Shown here in pieces: positions 51,031 to 60,145 of a DNA stretch of 64,000 nt. A program made the position numbers and the translations under genes. The notes below the pieces were generated by a model. That model was not told the origin of the DNA. It searched no databases and saw only the letters and a list, made by a program, of their open reading frames with translations. The stretch spans positions 211,223-275,222 of the forward strand of contig NZ_JBDKXB010000004.1 of the NCBI RefSeq assembly GCF_041197575.1, given 5' to 3'. This stretch comes from Thioalkalicoccus limnaeus (GTDB lineage Bacteria > Pseudomonadota > Gammaproteobacteria > Chromatiales > Chromatiaceae). Position 1 is the stretch's first letter. Each line of letters opens with the position of its first letter.

Positions 51031-52389
51031 CTAGGACGGCGAGGTTTGCCTGCTGCTCGGCTGCTTGGGTAGCCGGCCGATAGAGATATAGGACAAACCG
51101 GCGGCGAGCACCTGCGTTGGGTCGAGGACGTTGCGGCCATCGAAGATCACCGGGTCCGTCAGCCGTTCTTTGATCTCGGCATAATCGGGGCTCCGGAACT
51201 GAGTCCACTCCGTCACGATGACGAGCGCGTCGGCGCCGGCGACGGCGGACATCGCGTCGGGGGTCAGCGTCAGGTCAGGACGGTCGCCGTAGAGGCGTTG
51301 CGTCTCGTCCATCGCCGCCGGGTCGAACGCGCGGACCGCTGCCCCAGCCTGCCACAATGCCTCGATGAGCCTGCGGCTCGATGCCTCGCGCATGTCATCG
51401 GTGTTCGGTTTGAAGGACAGGCCCCAGATCGCCACCGTCCGTCCAGCAAGCTCCCCGCGATAGTAGTCGTGGATCTTCTGGAACAGGAGATCCTTCTGCC
51501 GCTCATTCACGGCCTCCACGGCCGTCAGCAACTGCGCCTCGTATCCGATCGCGCGGGCCGAGTGGGCGAGGGCGCGGACGTCCTTCGGAAAACAGGATCC
51601 GCCATAACCGCAACCCGGGTAGATGAACTGATAACCGATCCGCGGATCCGAGCCGATGCCGACGCGGACGCGCTCTATGTCCGCGCCGACGGCCTCGGCG
51701 ATGTTGGACAACTCGTTCATGAAGCTGATCTTGGTGGCCAGCATCGCATTGGCGGCATATTTGGTCAGCTCGGCCGATCGCACATCCATGATCATGACCC
51801 GGTCATGGTTGCGATTGAAGGGCGCGTACAGGGCACGCAACAGCTCGGCGGTTCGCGGGTTGTCGGTCCCGACGATGATGCGATCGGGCCGCATGAAGTC
51901 CTCGATCGCCGCGCCCTCCTTCAAGAACTCCGGGTTGGAGACGACATCGAAGTCGACATCGATGTTGCGCGCCGCCAGCGCCGCCTGGACGCACGCGGCG
52001 ACCTTGTCCGCGGTGCCGACCGGGACCGTCGACTTGTCGACGATCACCCGATAGTTGTCCATGTGCTGCCCGATCGTTTGCGCGACCGCGAGCACATGCT
52101 TCAGGTCTGCCGAGCCGTCTTCGTCGGGGGGCGTGCCGACGGCGATGAATTGGAACAGGCCGTGTTGCACCCCGAACGCCGCATCGGTCGAGAACACCAG
52201 CCGCCCGGCGGCATGGTTGGAGGACACGAGTTCTTCCAGCCCCGGCTCGTAGATCGGGATGCCGCCGCTGTTGAGGAGGGCGATCTTGTCCGGATCGACG
52301 TCGATGCAGACCACGTGGTTACCAGCCTCGGCCAAGCACGCCCCTGTCACCAGGCCCACATAGCCGCTACCGAAGATAGTTACGTCCAT
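51031..52389 (-). CDS. ugd: UDP-glucose/GDP-mannose 6-dehydrogenase
   Basis: A 452-residue NAD-dependent enzyme that oxidises UDP-glucose to UDP-glucuronate for exopolysaccharide or lipid sugars. It has the N-terminal dinucleotide motif IFGSGYVGLVTGACLAEAG, DKSTVPVGTADKV, NPEFLKEGAAIEDF, the catalytic cysteine in GCGYGGSCFPKDVRAL, and a third domain with GLSFKPNTDDMREA. The ATG at 52389 follows GGGGAG. Bases 52390-53000 upstream contain no gene that I can support. No glycosyltransferase cluster adjoins it. Confidence 0.94.
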   Translation of the reverse strand: MDVTIFGSGYVGLVTGACLAEAGNHVVCIDVDPDKIALLNSGGIPIYEPGLEELVSSNHAAGRLVFSTDAAFGVQHGLFQFIAVGTPPDEDGSADLKHVLAVAQTIGQHMDNYRVIVDKSTVPVGTADKVAACVQAALAARNIDVDFDVVSNPEFLKEGAAIEDFMRPDRIIVGTDNPRTAELLRALYAPFNRNHDRVMIMDVRSAELTKYAANAMLATKISFMNELSNIAEAVGADIERVRVGIGSDPRIGYQFIYPGCGYGGSCFPKDVRALAHSARAIGYEAQLLTAVEAVNERQKDLLFQKIHDYYRGELAGRTVAIWGLSFKPNTDDMREASSRRLIEALWQAGAAVRAFDPAAMDETQRLYGDRPDLTLTPDAMSAVAGADALVIVTEWTQFRSPDYAEIKERLTDPVIFDGRNVLDPTQVLAAGLSYISIGRLPKQPSSRQTSPS

Positions 52390-53000
52390 CGTGCTCCCCA
52401 ATTAGCTCAACGGTCTGAAATGTTTCAGCTCGGCCCGGCCGCGCGGTCTTCACCGGCGGCTGAAGCGTCAAGAACCCTTGTCGTGGTGCTCGGCGGGGTC
52501 GGGTCGCTGACTCCGTCGAGTGGCTCCCCCGAGGATTGCCTCGCCGTGTCACGCTGTGTGTGGTAACGGCGCCCAATCTTAACAGGTGCCGGACGCTGGG
52601 GCCTAGCGGCTAAGGTCTTGGTGCCCGGCCCAGCGGTCTTGCAGGCGTCGCGCGCAGATCGCCGCCCGGCAGGGCGTCCGGGGGCAGGCCAACGACAAGA
52701 AAAGCGGCTCGGGCATGCTCCGACGAGATGCAGAGAGAGTCATGGTCGGATCCGATGTCGGCCGGGCTGGTCCTCTCGGGATACAATTCCACTGCCGCAG
52801 TGCGGTCTGTGCCGACGGGGCTTCAGCAAGCCTCTCGCCAGGTTGAAGAGATCGATCCGCCGAGAACCGGCTCGCCGAGACCGCGGTCCCAAACTGAACG
52901 AGGGGGCGGTGCGTCGGCGTTTTCACGGGCGCAGGCCTTGCGGTTGCGATTCCGATTCCGCCGAACGACTCGGCTTTGTGACTTCAGAGGAGGATGGATC

Positions 53001-53348
53001 ATGAACAGGCTTACACGCGATGAGCTCAAGCAGTGGATCGATCACGGCGAGGCCGGCTGGCTGATCAACGTGCTCGATCCAACGGCCTTCGAGCAGGCTC
53101 GTATCCCCGGGTCCCACAATATCTCGATCGGCTCCAAGGACTTCGAGGCACGCGTGGAGACGCTGACTGGCGGAAAGGACTGCCGCATCGTCGTCTATTG
53201 CTCGAGCTTCGAGTGCGATGCGTCCGAAGCCGCGGCAAAGAGGCTGGCGCAGGCCGGGTTCGGCCAGGTCTATCGATACGAGGGTGGCATGAAGGACTGG
53301 CGCGAGGCCGCTTACCCGGTCGAGGGCGAATCGGGGTCCGTCGACTGA
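53001..53348 (+). CDS. Single-domain rhodanese-like protein
   Basis: A 115-residue cytoplasmic rhodanese domain, started at 53001 behind AGGAGG. It has LKQWIDHGEAGWLINVLDPTAFEQARIPGSHNI, the active-site loop VYCSSFECDAS with the candidate persulfide cysteine, and YRYEGGMKDWREAAYPVEG. It lacks a signal peptide. It may act as a sulfurtransferase in sulfur trafficking; the loop is longer than that of thiosulfate:cyanide sulfurtransferases, so the acceptor is unknown. Confidence 0.9.
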   Translation: MNRLTRDELKQWIDHGEAGWLINVLDPTAFEQARIPGSHNISIGSKDFEARVETLTGGKDCRIVVYCSSFECDASEAAAKRLAQAGFGQVYRYEGGMKDWREAAYPVEGESGSVD

Positions 53349-53521
53349 CGCCCGAGGGCGGGCCGCGCGGGGCCAGAGGAGGTAAGATCGCCGTTGCGGT
53401 GCTTCGTGCGCTCGTCAAGGACTCGCGACACGCGCTCGACAGGTACTGCGCCTGCCCGATGGCACCTTGCGGCCGGCGCCACTCGGGTCGCGGTTACGAA
53501 CGACGCCCGGGTGCATGGCGC

Positions 53522-53551
53522 TTGTTCCGTGCAAAATCGCGCGGTTATACT
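53522..53551 (+). promoter_or_regulatory. Sigma-70-like promoter upstream of argD
   Basis: TTGTTC (53522-53527) and TATACT (53546-53551) are separated by 18 bases. Transcription would begin near 53558. Only about 50 bases later a strong intrinsic terminator follows, before the argD start at 53655. Confidence 0.55.
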
Positions 53552-53576
53552 GAAACGTCTCGACACAAAGAACCCG

Positions 53577-53616
53577 AGGCGGTTCCCGTCCACGAGGAAC
53601 CGCCTTTTTTATTTTT
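53577..53616 (+). terminator. Strong intrinsic terminator before argD
   Basis: AGGCGGTTCC and GGAACCGCCT form a 10-bp perfect stem with a nine-base loop, followed by TTTTTTATTTTT. It lies between a plausible promoter and argD. It may end a transcript of about 60 nt (small RNA), attenuate argDF, or terminate the rhodanese transcript. Confidence 0.85.
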
Positions 53617-53654
53617 CGCGTTTTTCGTTGCGCGGCGAGAGGGGGGTTGATGAC

Positions 53655-54833
53655 ATGGGTGAACCCTTGATGTCCACCTACCGGCGACTTCCTGTCACCT
53701 TCGCTCGGGGTGAGGGGGTATGGCTTTGGGACACCGCAGGCCGACGCTATCTGGATGCCTTGTCGGGTATCGCGGTGTGTGGCCTGGGTCACGCTCACCC
53801 GGCCATCCGCGAGGCCCTGTGTGATCAAGCCGGGCGCCTGATCCACACGTCCAATCTTTACCGGATCGCCGAACAGGAGACCTTGGGTCGCGAGCTGACG
53901 CGTCTCGCCGGCATGGATCGCGTGTTTCTCGCCAACTCCGGGGCCGAGGCCAACGAGGCCGCGATCAAACTCGCCCGGCTTCGCGCCCATCAACAGGGCA
54001 TCAAGGATCCGGCGATCCTGGTTGCCGAAGGCAGCTTCCATGGGCGAACCCTGGCGACCTTGAGCGCGACCGGGAACCGCAAGGTCCAAGCCGGGTTCGA
54101 GCCGCTCGTACAGGGCTTCGTGCGCGTGCCTTACGGGGACCTGGAGGCCGTCACGAAGGCCGCTGCCCATCGGCCGAACCTGGTCGCGGTCATGGTCGAG
54201 CCGCTGCAAGGTGAAGGCGGCATCCAGATCCCGCCCGATGATTACCTACCGCAGCTGCGCGACCTCTGTGATCGGCACGGGTGGCTGCTGATCCTCGACG
54301 AGATCCAATCCGGTATGGGGCGGACCGGTCGGCTGTTCGCGCACCAGCATAGCGGGATCCAGCCGGATGTCATGACGCTGGCGAAGGGGTTGGGCAACGG
54401 CGTGCCGATCGGGGCCTGTCTGGCGCGCGGTGCGGCGGCCGAGGTCTTGGGTCCGGGTACCCACGGCTCGACCTTCGGCGGCAACCCGCTGGCCTGCCGT
54501 GCCGCGCTCGCGGTCCTGGAGACACTGCGGACCCAGGACCTGATCGACCAGGCGCGCGACATGGGGGCCTATCTTCTTGCCGGCTTGCGCGAGGCGCTCG
54601 CGGGGCTCGACGGCGTTTGCGAGATCCGCGGACGCGGGCTGATGCTCGGCATCGAACTGGATCGGCCGTGCGCCGTGCTCGTCGAGCGCGCTTTGGCCGA
54701 GGGCCTGCTGATCAATGTCACGGCCGACCGGGTGATTCGCTTGTTGCCGCCGTTGATCATCGAGCGGCCCGAGGCGGACCAGATCATCGAAACCCTGGCC
54801 GCCCTGATCCAGCGCTTCACTCGAGAGGGATGA
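53655..54833 (+). CDS. argD: Acetylornithine aminotransferase
   Basis: A 392-residue PLP enzyme of arginine biosynthesis that converts N-acetylglutamate semialdehyde to N-acetylornithine. It has RLPVTFARGEGVWLWDTAGRRYLDALSGIAVCGLGHAHP near the N-terminus, NSGAEANEAAIKLAR, the cofactor aspartate in LILDEIQSGMGRTG, and the PLP lysine in MTLAKGLGNGVPIGA. The ATG at 53655 is used; MSTYRRLPV at 53670 is an alternative. Its stop is closely followed by argF, forming an argDF pair. Confidence 0.95.
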   Translation: MGEPLMSTYRRLPVTFARGEGVWLWDTAGRRYLDALSGIAVCGLGHAHPAIREALCDQAGRLIHTSNLYRIAEQETLGRELTRLAGMDRVFLANSGAEANEAAIKLARLRAHQQGIKDPAILVAEGSFHGRTLATLSATGNRKVQAGFEPLVQGFVRVPYGDLEAVTKAAAHRPNLVAVMVEPLQGEGGIQIPPDDYLPQLRDLCDRHGWLLILDEIQSGMGRTGRLFAHQHSGIQPDVMTLAKGLGNGVPIGACLARGAAAEVLGPGTHGSTFGGNPLACRAALAVLETLRTQDLIDQARDMGAYLLAGLREALAGLDGVCEIRGRGLMLGIELDRPCAVLVERALAEGLLINVTADRVIRLLPPLIIERPEADQIIETLAALIQRFTREG

Positions 54834-54838
54834 CCGCG

Positions 54839-55768
54839 ATGTCCGTGAACCCACGCCAATGCCGGCACTTCCTGGCGCTGTCCGACCTGACGCCGGACGA
54901 GGCGCACCGGCTGCTCGAGCGCGCGATCGAACTGAAACGGATGCTGAACGCCGGCGAGACCTATCTGCCGCTCAAGCACCGCACGCTCGCGATGATCTTC
55001 GAGAAGTCCTCGACCCGTACCCGTGTCTCGTTCGAAACCGCGATGGCCCAGTTCGGTGGCCACGCCCTGTTCCTCTCGCCGCGCGACACGCAGCTCGGTC
55101 GCGGCGAGCCGGTCGAGGACAGCGCCCGCGTGCTGTCGCGGATGGTCGACCTGATCATGATCCGTACCTTCGATCATGCGATCGTCGAGCGTTTCGCCGC
55201 CCATTCCCGCGTGCCCGTGATCAATGGCCTGACCGATCGCCTCCACCCGTGCCAGTTGCTGGCCGACATGCAGACCTATCTCGAACACCGCGGCGCGATC
55301 CGCGGCCGACGGGTCGCCTGGATCGGCGATGGCAACAACATGTGCCACTCCTATATCGAGGCGGCCCGGATCTTCGACTTCGAGCTGCGCATGGCCTGTC
55401 CCGAGGGCTTCGAACCGGACGGCGACATGCTCGACCAGGCCAGGGACCATTGCACGCTGGTCGGCGATCCTTTCGTGGCGGCCTCGGAGGCCGATCTGGT
55501 CGTCACCGATGTCTGGGCCAGCATGGGTCAGGAGGCCGAGCAGGCGGCTCGCCTCGAGGCCTTTGCGCCCTTTCAGGTCGACGACCGGATCATGGCCCAA
55601 GCCCGTCCAAACGCCCTCTTCATGCATTGCCTGCCGGCCCATCGTGGCGAAGAGGTGTCCGCATCGGTCATCGACGGCCCTCGATCCGTGGTCTGGGACG
55701 AGGCCGAGAACCGCCTGCACTCGCAGAAGGCGTTGCTGGAATTCCTAGCGGCCGCCAAGGCCGGATAA
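54839..55768 (+). CDS. argF: Ornithine carbamoyltransferase
   Basis: A 309-residue cytoplasmic enzyme converting ornithine and carbamoyl phosphate to citrulline. It has the carbamoyl-phosphate site KSSTRTRVSFE, HPCQLLADMQT, the ornithine-binding DVWASMGQE and HCLPAHRGEEV. ATG at 54839 is preferred; GAGAGG lies about nine bases upstream. The ATG at 54830 overlaps the argD stop but has no ribosome-site spacing. Confidence 0.96.
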   Translation: MSVNPRQCRHFLALSDLTPDEAHRLLERAIELKRMLNAGETYLPLKHRTLAMIFEKSSTRTRVSFETAMAQFGGHALFLSPRDTQLGRGEPVEDSARVLSRMVDLIMIRTFDHAIVERFAAHSRVPVINGLTDRLHPCQLLADMQTYLEHRGAIRGRRVAWIGDGNNMCHSYIEAARIFDFELRMACPEGFEPDGDMLDQARDHCTLVGDPFVAASEADLVVTDVWASMGQEAEQAARLEAFAPFQVDDRIMAQARPNALFMHCLPAHRGEEVSASVIDGPRSVVWDEAENRLHSQKALLEFLAAAKAG

Positions 55769-56251
55769 TCCTTGGCCGGCCGACGGTGCCATCCGGCCTT
55801 CGCAGGCCGATGCGCCCACATCAGGCTCGACCGCACCCAACCGATGCCGACCGAGCATGCGGCAGCGTATCGGCTGTTTCGTGCGCCGCATGGGCACCCG
55901 GGGTAACCGTGAATTGGGGACTGGTATGACCAAAGGGCTGATGGTCAATCGGGCGGTCACCCCGCATGCCGCTCGCTGATTCCCGTTTCCTGGCGAGAAG
56001 CGGTGTGACTTATTTTTATTGTCTCGTATTCAGTCGCGCACAGAACAGATTCGTCTCAAGCCTTGCTAAAAAGCGGTGGCTATCCTCGATTCTTAGCCTT
56101 GACAAAAACAATTCAGCACTGGGCTCTCTGACCTGGGCCTTTGGGTTGGTCTAACCGAAAACCTTTTTTGTTTAACCGCTTAGGCGCTTGGAAATAGAGT
56201 CGGTCGGCGCCGATCTGACCCGACTTTACGGGTTTCCGCAACACCTGGTTT

Positions 56252-56293
56252 CGTCAATTCCCCTTGACGTCACTCATAATTGACAGCTAGATT
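56252..56293. promoter_or_regulatory. Dyad and possible promoter before ech operon
   Basis: CGTCAA-TTCCCC-TTGACG is a perfect 6-bp dyad at 56252-56269. Its right half could double as a -35 element for a weak -10 (TAGATT, 56288-56293, spacer 18). Transcription would start about 190 bases before echA. The surrounding 55769-56490 is otherwise without a supported gene; a 62-codon frame at 55966 lacks features. Confidence 0.35.
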
Positions 56294-56490
56294 CGGCCAA
56301 TCCGAATCGTGTCCAATTCGAGCTCGTTAAGAGAGCGATCTGTTTTGACAACCCTCTCGCCAGCCACTGTGATCGATCGCCGCGCTAGCGGCGGTGGGGT
56401 GGCTGCGCGTCGTTCGGCCCGCCTGGCCGATTCGTCTTCTTCCACCGCGCTGGTCGTACCAGCTTTTCATTCCCGGACAAGGACTGGCTC

Positions 56491-58425
56491 ATGTTGTTGA
56501 TCAGCTTCCTTATCGTCTTTCCTCTACTCGCTGCTCTGGCGATCGCGTTTGCGCCAACGGCGGATCTGCGCAGCGCATTCGTGCGCTGGTCGGCCCTCGC
56601 GCTGGCGATCGCGTCGGTCGTCCTGGCCGTCGCCTATTTCCGTACCGGTCCCGAGTTCTTCAGCCTCGGTGACACTTGGAACGGACTCCTCGATCAGGTC
56701 TTCCTGCTCGGTGGGATCGCGGTCGCCCTGGTGCTTTTGTACCTGTGCCGACGGATCTCGGTCCGACAGTGGTACATCCCGGCGCTGATCCTGCTGCAAA
56801 TGGGGCTGATCCTGGTTGCCGAACTGGCGCCCGGGCATCCCGAGGTCGCGCGGCCCTTCTACGTCGACAGTTTCTCGATCCTGATGGCGCTGATCGTCGG
56901 TGTCGTCGGCTGGCTGATCGCGGTCTACGCAGTCCGCTACATGCGCGACTACCATGCGCAACATCCGGAGGTGCGCGACCGGCAGCCGGCCTTTTTCGCC
57001 ATCGTCTTCCTGTTCTGCGCGGCGATGTTCGGGATCGTGCTGACCAATCATCTGCCGGGGCTCTTCTTCTTCTGGGAGATCACGACCCTCTGTTCCTTCT
57101 GGTTGATCGGCTATTCGGGGACCGCCGAGGCGATGCGCAACGCCTACCGGGCCCTCACGATGAACCTGATCGGCGGCGTCTTCTTCGCCGCCGCGATCGT
57201 GTGGCTGACCTTCAACCCCGAGCTGCAAACCTGGGAGCTCGACGTCGTGATCGCGAACGGCGGCGCTGCGGCCCTGATCCCGGCGGCATTGATCGCGGTG
57301 GCCGGTCTGACCAAGGCCGCCCAGATGCCGTTCCACACCTGGCTGCTTGGCGCCATGGTCGCCCCGACCCCGGTCTCGGCCCTGCTGCACTCGAGCACCA
57401 TGGTCAAGGCCGGCGTCTTCATCCTCGTCAAGTTCGCGCCCGTCTATCACGGGACAGAGGTCGGGCTGTTGTTGGCCCTGATCGGGGGCGTCACCTTCCT
57501 CGCGACCTCGCTGATTGCCGTCAATCAGCGCAACGCCAAGCTGGTCCTCGCCTATTCGACGATCGCGAACCTCGGGCTCGTGGTCATGTGCGCCGGCGTC
57601 GGCACCACGGCGACCCTATGGGCCGCGATGCTGTTGATCCTGTTCCATGCGGTGGCCAAGGCTCTGTTGTTCCTCAGCGTCGGCACGACCGAACACCTGG
57701 TCCACAGTCGAGACATCGAGGACATGGATGGGCTCGTGTACCGACGCCCGGTCCTGGCGATGACCTTGATGGTCGGCATGCTCGGCATGTTCCTCGCGCC
57801 CTTCGGCATGCTGATCAGCAAGTACACCTGCTTTCAGGCCTTCCTGACCGTCGATGTCTTTCCCGGTGGCGGCATCCTGTTGATGGCGATCCTGGCCTTC
57901 GGCAGTGCCCCGACCTTGTTCTTCTGGACCAAATGGATGGGCAAGCTGGTCGCGATGCCCAGGCGTACCCCGGAGCCGATGCCCGAGGTGCCACGCGAAC
58001 AGGCCTTCGCCTTGCTCGCCCTGACCGGCCTCACCTATTTGGCCTGCGTGCTGTATCCGTTCGTCGACTGGGCCTTCATCCTGCCTTACACGCAGGCCCT
58101 GGCCGATGCCGGTCTGGTGCCGCCGCCGTCGGACTCGACCCACTGGGAGACCTTCATCCTGATGTCGGTGATGCTCGCCGGCATGTTCCTGCTGCCCGTG
58201 CTCTTCTGGCTGCGACCACCGCATTACGCCACCGTCAGCGGCTATCTGTCCGGCGCCAACGTGGCTGGAAGCGCGTCCTACCGCGGTGCGATGGGCGGCG
58301 AGCGCGAGGTCACGGCGCGTGGTTACTACCTGACCGCGTTTCTCGATGAACAGAGGCTGACTCGTCAGGGGCTGATCGCCGCTGGCATTTTGATGATCGC
58401 GATGCTCATGGGGGCGGCGCTATGA
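56491..58425 (+). CDS. echA: Ech hydrogenase ion-pumping subunit EchA
   Basis: A 644-residue integral membrane protein related to NuoL/MrpA antiporter subunits, with about 14-16 helices. Proton-translocating motifs: FFFWEITTLCSFWLIGY with the key glutamate, AGLTKAAQMPFHTWLLGAM with the lysine, APTPVSALLHSSTMVKAGVFI, and ILFHAVAKALLFLSVGT. In Ech-type enzymes it couples ferredoxin:proton electron transfer to ion movement. It begins an operon with the classical echABCDEF order, and its stop overlaps the next start (ATGA). Confidence 0.93.
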   Translation: MLLISFLIVFPLLAALAIAFAPTADLRSAFVRWSALALAIASVVLAVAYFRTGPEFFSLGDTWNGLLDQVFLLGGIAVALVLLYLCRRISVRQWYIPALILLQMGLILVAELAPGHPEVARPFYVDSFSILMALIVGVVGWLIAVYAVRYMRDYHAQHPEVRDRQPAFFAIVFLFCAAMFGIVLTNHLPGLFFFWEITTLCSFWLIGYSGTAEAMRNAYRALTMNLIGGVFFAAAIVWLTFNPELQTWELDVVIANGGAAALIPAALIAVAGLTKAAQMPFHTWLLGAMVAPTPVSALLHSSTMVKAGVFILVKFAPVYHGTEVGLLLALIGGVTFLATSLIAVNQRNAKLVLAYSTIANLGLVVMCAGVGTTATLWAAMLLILFHAVAKALLFLSVGTTEHLVHSRDIEDMDGLVYRRPVLAMTLMVGMLGMFLAPFGMLISKYTCFQAFLTVDVFPGGGILLMAILAFGSAPTLFFWTKWMGKLVAMPRRTPEPMPEVPREQAFALLALTGLTYLACVLYPFVDWAFILPYTQALADAGLVPPPSDSTHWETFILMSVMLAGMFLLPVLFWLRPPHYATVSGYLSGANVAGSASYRGAMGGEREVTARGYYLTAFLDEQRLTRQGLIAAGILMIAMLMGAAL

Positions 58426-59279
58426 ATCTCGAATACTGGGGCTTCGCGCTCGCCTTCATCGTGTTGGGCCCCGTCGTCGGGGGCTTGCTGGCCGGCATCG
58501 ACCGGCGCCTGACCGCGCGGATGCAATCCCGGCAGGGGCCGCCCTTGTTGCAGCCCTTCTACGACGTGCTGAAGCTGTTCGAGAAGGACACGACGGTCGT
58601 CACCCATCTGCAGACGCTGTATCTGTGGGCCTTTTTGTTCTTCATGGTGATCGCCGGGGTCATCATCTTCCTCGGCGGCAACCTGCTGCTCAGCCTGTTC
58701 GCGATGACCGTGTCCGGCATCTTCCTGTGTCTGGCCGCCGAATCGACGAACTCGCCCTACAGCAAGATCGGCTCGGCGCGCGAGATGCTGCTGATGATGG
58801 CCTACGAGCCGATGCTGATCATCGTGCCGCTCGGGTTCTTCCTGGTCGTCGGCAGCTTCCAGGTCGCCGACATCCTCGCCGGCGAGCCATCGCAGGTCGT
58901 GCAACTGCTCGGCGTCCTGATCGGCTTCCTGTTCGTCCTGACCATCAAGCTGCGCAAGTCGCCGTTCGACATCAGTACCTCGCACCATGGCCACCAGGAG
59001 CTGGTCAAGGGCTTGACGACGGACATGAGCGGCCGCGACCTGGCCCTGGTCGAGATCGGCCATTGGTACGAGAATGTCATCCTGCTGGCCTGGCTCTACC
59101 TGTTCTTCGGCCCGCTCGGGCTGCTGTGGGCCCTGCCGATCGCCGTGGTCCTGTTCTTCGCCGAGGTCCTGGTCGACAATACCAATGCACGACTCAAGTG
59201 GGGCACGACCGTCAAGGCCTCCTGGTGGGTCGCGGTCCTCTTCGGTGTGACCAACCTTCTGGTGCTGCCGTTCATCTGA
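58422..59279 (+). CDS. echB: Ech hydrogenase membrane subunit EchB
   Basis: A 285-residue NuoH-like membrane subunit with about eight helices. Typical motifs: RRLTARMQSRQGPPLLQPFYDVLKLFEKD near the N-terminus, a cytoplasmic loop with ESTNSPYSKIGSAREMLLMMAYEP, and IKLRKSPFDISTSHHGHQELVKG, the quinone-chamber-like region of NuoH that contacts the hydrophilic arm. It anchors the hydrogenase module to the membrane. Confidence 0.94.
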   Translation: MNLEYWGFALAFIVLGPVVGGLLAGIDRRLTARMQSRQGPPLLQPFYDVLKLFEKDTTVVTHLQTLYLWAFLFFMVIAGVIIFLGGNLLLSLFAMTVSGIFLCLAAESTNSPYSKIGSAREMLLMMAYEPMLIIVPLGFFLVVGSFQVADILAGEPSQVVQLLGVLIGFLFVLTIKLRKSPFDISTSHHGHQELVKGLTTDMSGRDLALVEIGHWYENVILLAWLYLFFGPLGLLWALPIAVVLFFAEVLVDNTNARLKWGTTVKASWWVAVLFGVTNLLVLPFI

Positions 59280-59287
59280 GCCTAATC

Positions 59288-59731
59288 ATGAGCTTCCTGA
59301 CCAAATCCCCTTGGATCCTCCATTACGCGGCCACGAGCTGCAATGGTTGTGACATCGAGCTGCTGGCCTGTCTGACGCCGCTGTACGACGTCGAGCGGTT
59401 CGGCATCATCAACACCGGTAATCCGAAGCACGCCGACATCCTGATGGTCACGGGTTCGGTGAACGAGGAGTCGCGCAAGGTCCTCGAGAACCTCTACGAG
59501 CAGATGCCGGACCCCAAGGCCGTGATCGCGATCGGCGCCTGTGCGCTGAGCGGCGGGATCTTTCGCGAGGCCTACAATGTCTATGGCGGGATCGACCAGG
59601 TGATCCCGGTCGATGTCTACGTCGCCGGCTGTGCCGCCCGGCCCGAGAGCATCATCGACGGCGTCGTCCGCGCCCTCGGGGTCCTCGAGGAGCGTAGCAA
59701 GAATCGTGTGCGGCAACGCAAGGTGGCCTGA
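59288..59731 (+). CDS. echC: Ech hydrogenase small subunit EchC
   Basis: A 147-residue NuoB-like small hydrogenase subunit. Cys18, Cys21 (ATSCNGCDIELL), Cys85 (IGACALSGG) and Cys115 (VAGCAARPE) are the four ligands of the proximal [4Fe-4S] cluster next to the NiFe site. No signal peptide is present, as expected for a cytoplasm-facing group 4 hydrogenase. The ATG at 59288 lies eight bases after the echB stop. Confidence 0.95.
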   Translation: MSFLTKSPWILHYAATSCNGCDIELLACLTPLYDVERFGIINTGNPKHADILMVTGSVNEESRKVLENLYEQMPDPKAVIAIGACALSGGIFREAYNVYGGIDQVIPVDVYVAGCAARPESIIDGVVRALGVLEERSKNRVRQRKVA

Positions 59732-59734
59732 ATC

Positions 59735-60142
59735 ATGAGCCAAGCCGAACCATTCAACGAGATCGAGTTGGATCAATGGGTCGCGACCGCCGAAGGGCTC
59801 CGTGCCGACGGCTATCGCCTGGTGCAGATGACCGGGACCGCGCGTCCCGATCACTTCGAGGTCATGGCGAGTTTCGACAAGGACTATCGCTGCGCGAACT
59901 ACCGCATGCGGATATCCCGGGAGCACCCGCAACTGCCGAGCATCAGCGGCATCTTCCTGGCGGCCTTCACCTATGAAAACGAGTTGAAGGACCTGTTCGG
60001 TTTCGAGGTCCCCGGCCTCGCCATCGACTACGGCGGCAACTTCCTGCGGACCAAGACCAAGATCCCCTTCGCCGGATCCGTGACGACCAAGAAGGGGCCC
60101 ACGACCGCGAGTTCCCAGCCGGCCGCAAACCCGGAGCAATAG
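59735..60142 (+). CDS. echD: Ech hydrogenase NuoC-like subunit EchD
   Basis: A 135-residue hydrophilic subunit with the NuoC-family signature: FDKDYRCANYRMRISREHPQLPSISGIFLAAFTYENELKDLFGFEV. It corresponds to the 30-kDa subunit of complex I and supports assembly of the catalytic module. It is separated by three bases from the genes on either side, indicating strict co-expression. The C-terminal 20 residues are polar and low in complexity. Confidence 0.92.
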   Translation: MSQAEPFNEIELDQWVATAEGLRADGYRLVQMTGTARPDHFEVMASFDKDYRCANYRMRISREHPQLPSISGIFLAAFTYENELKDLFGFEVPGLAIDYGGNFLRTKTKIPFAGSVTTKKGPTTASSQPAANPEQ

Positions 60143-60145
60143 ATC

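Noticed and set aside
55966..56154. 62-codon frame in the argF-ech gap
   Set aside because: No ribosome site, membrane segment or homology; composition looks non-coding.
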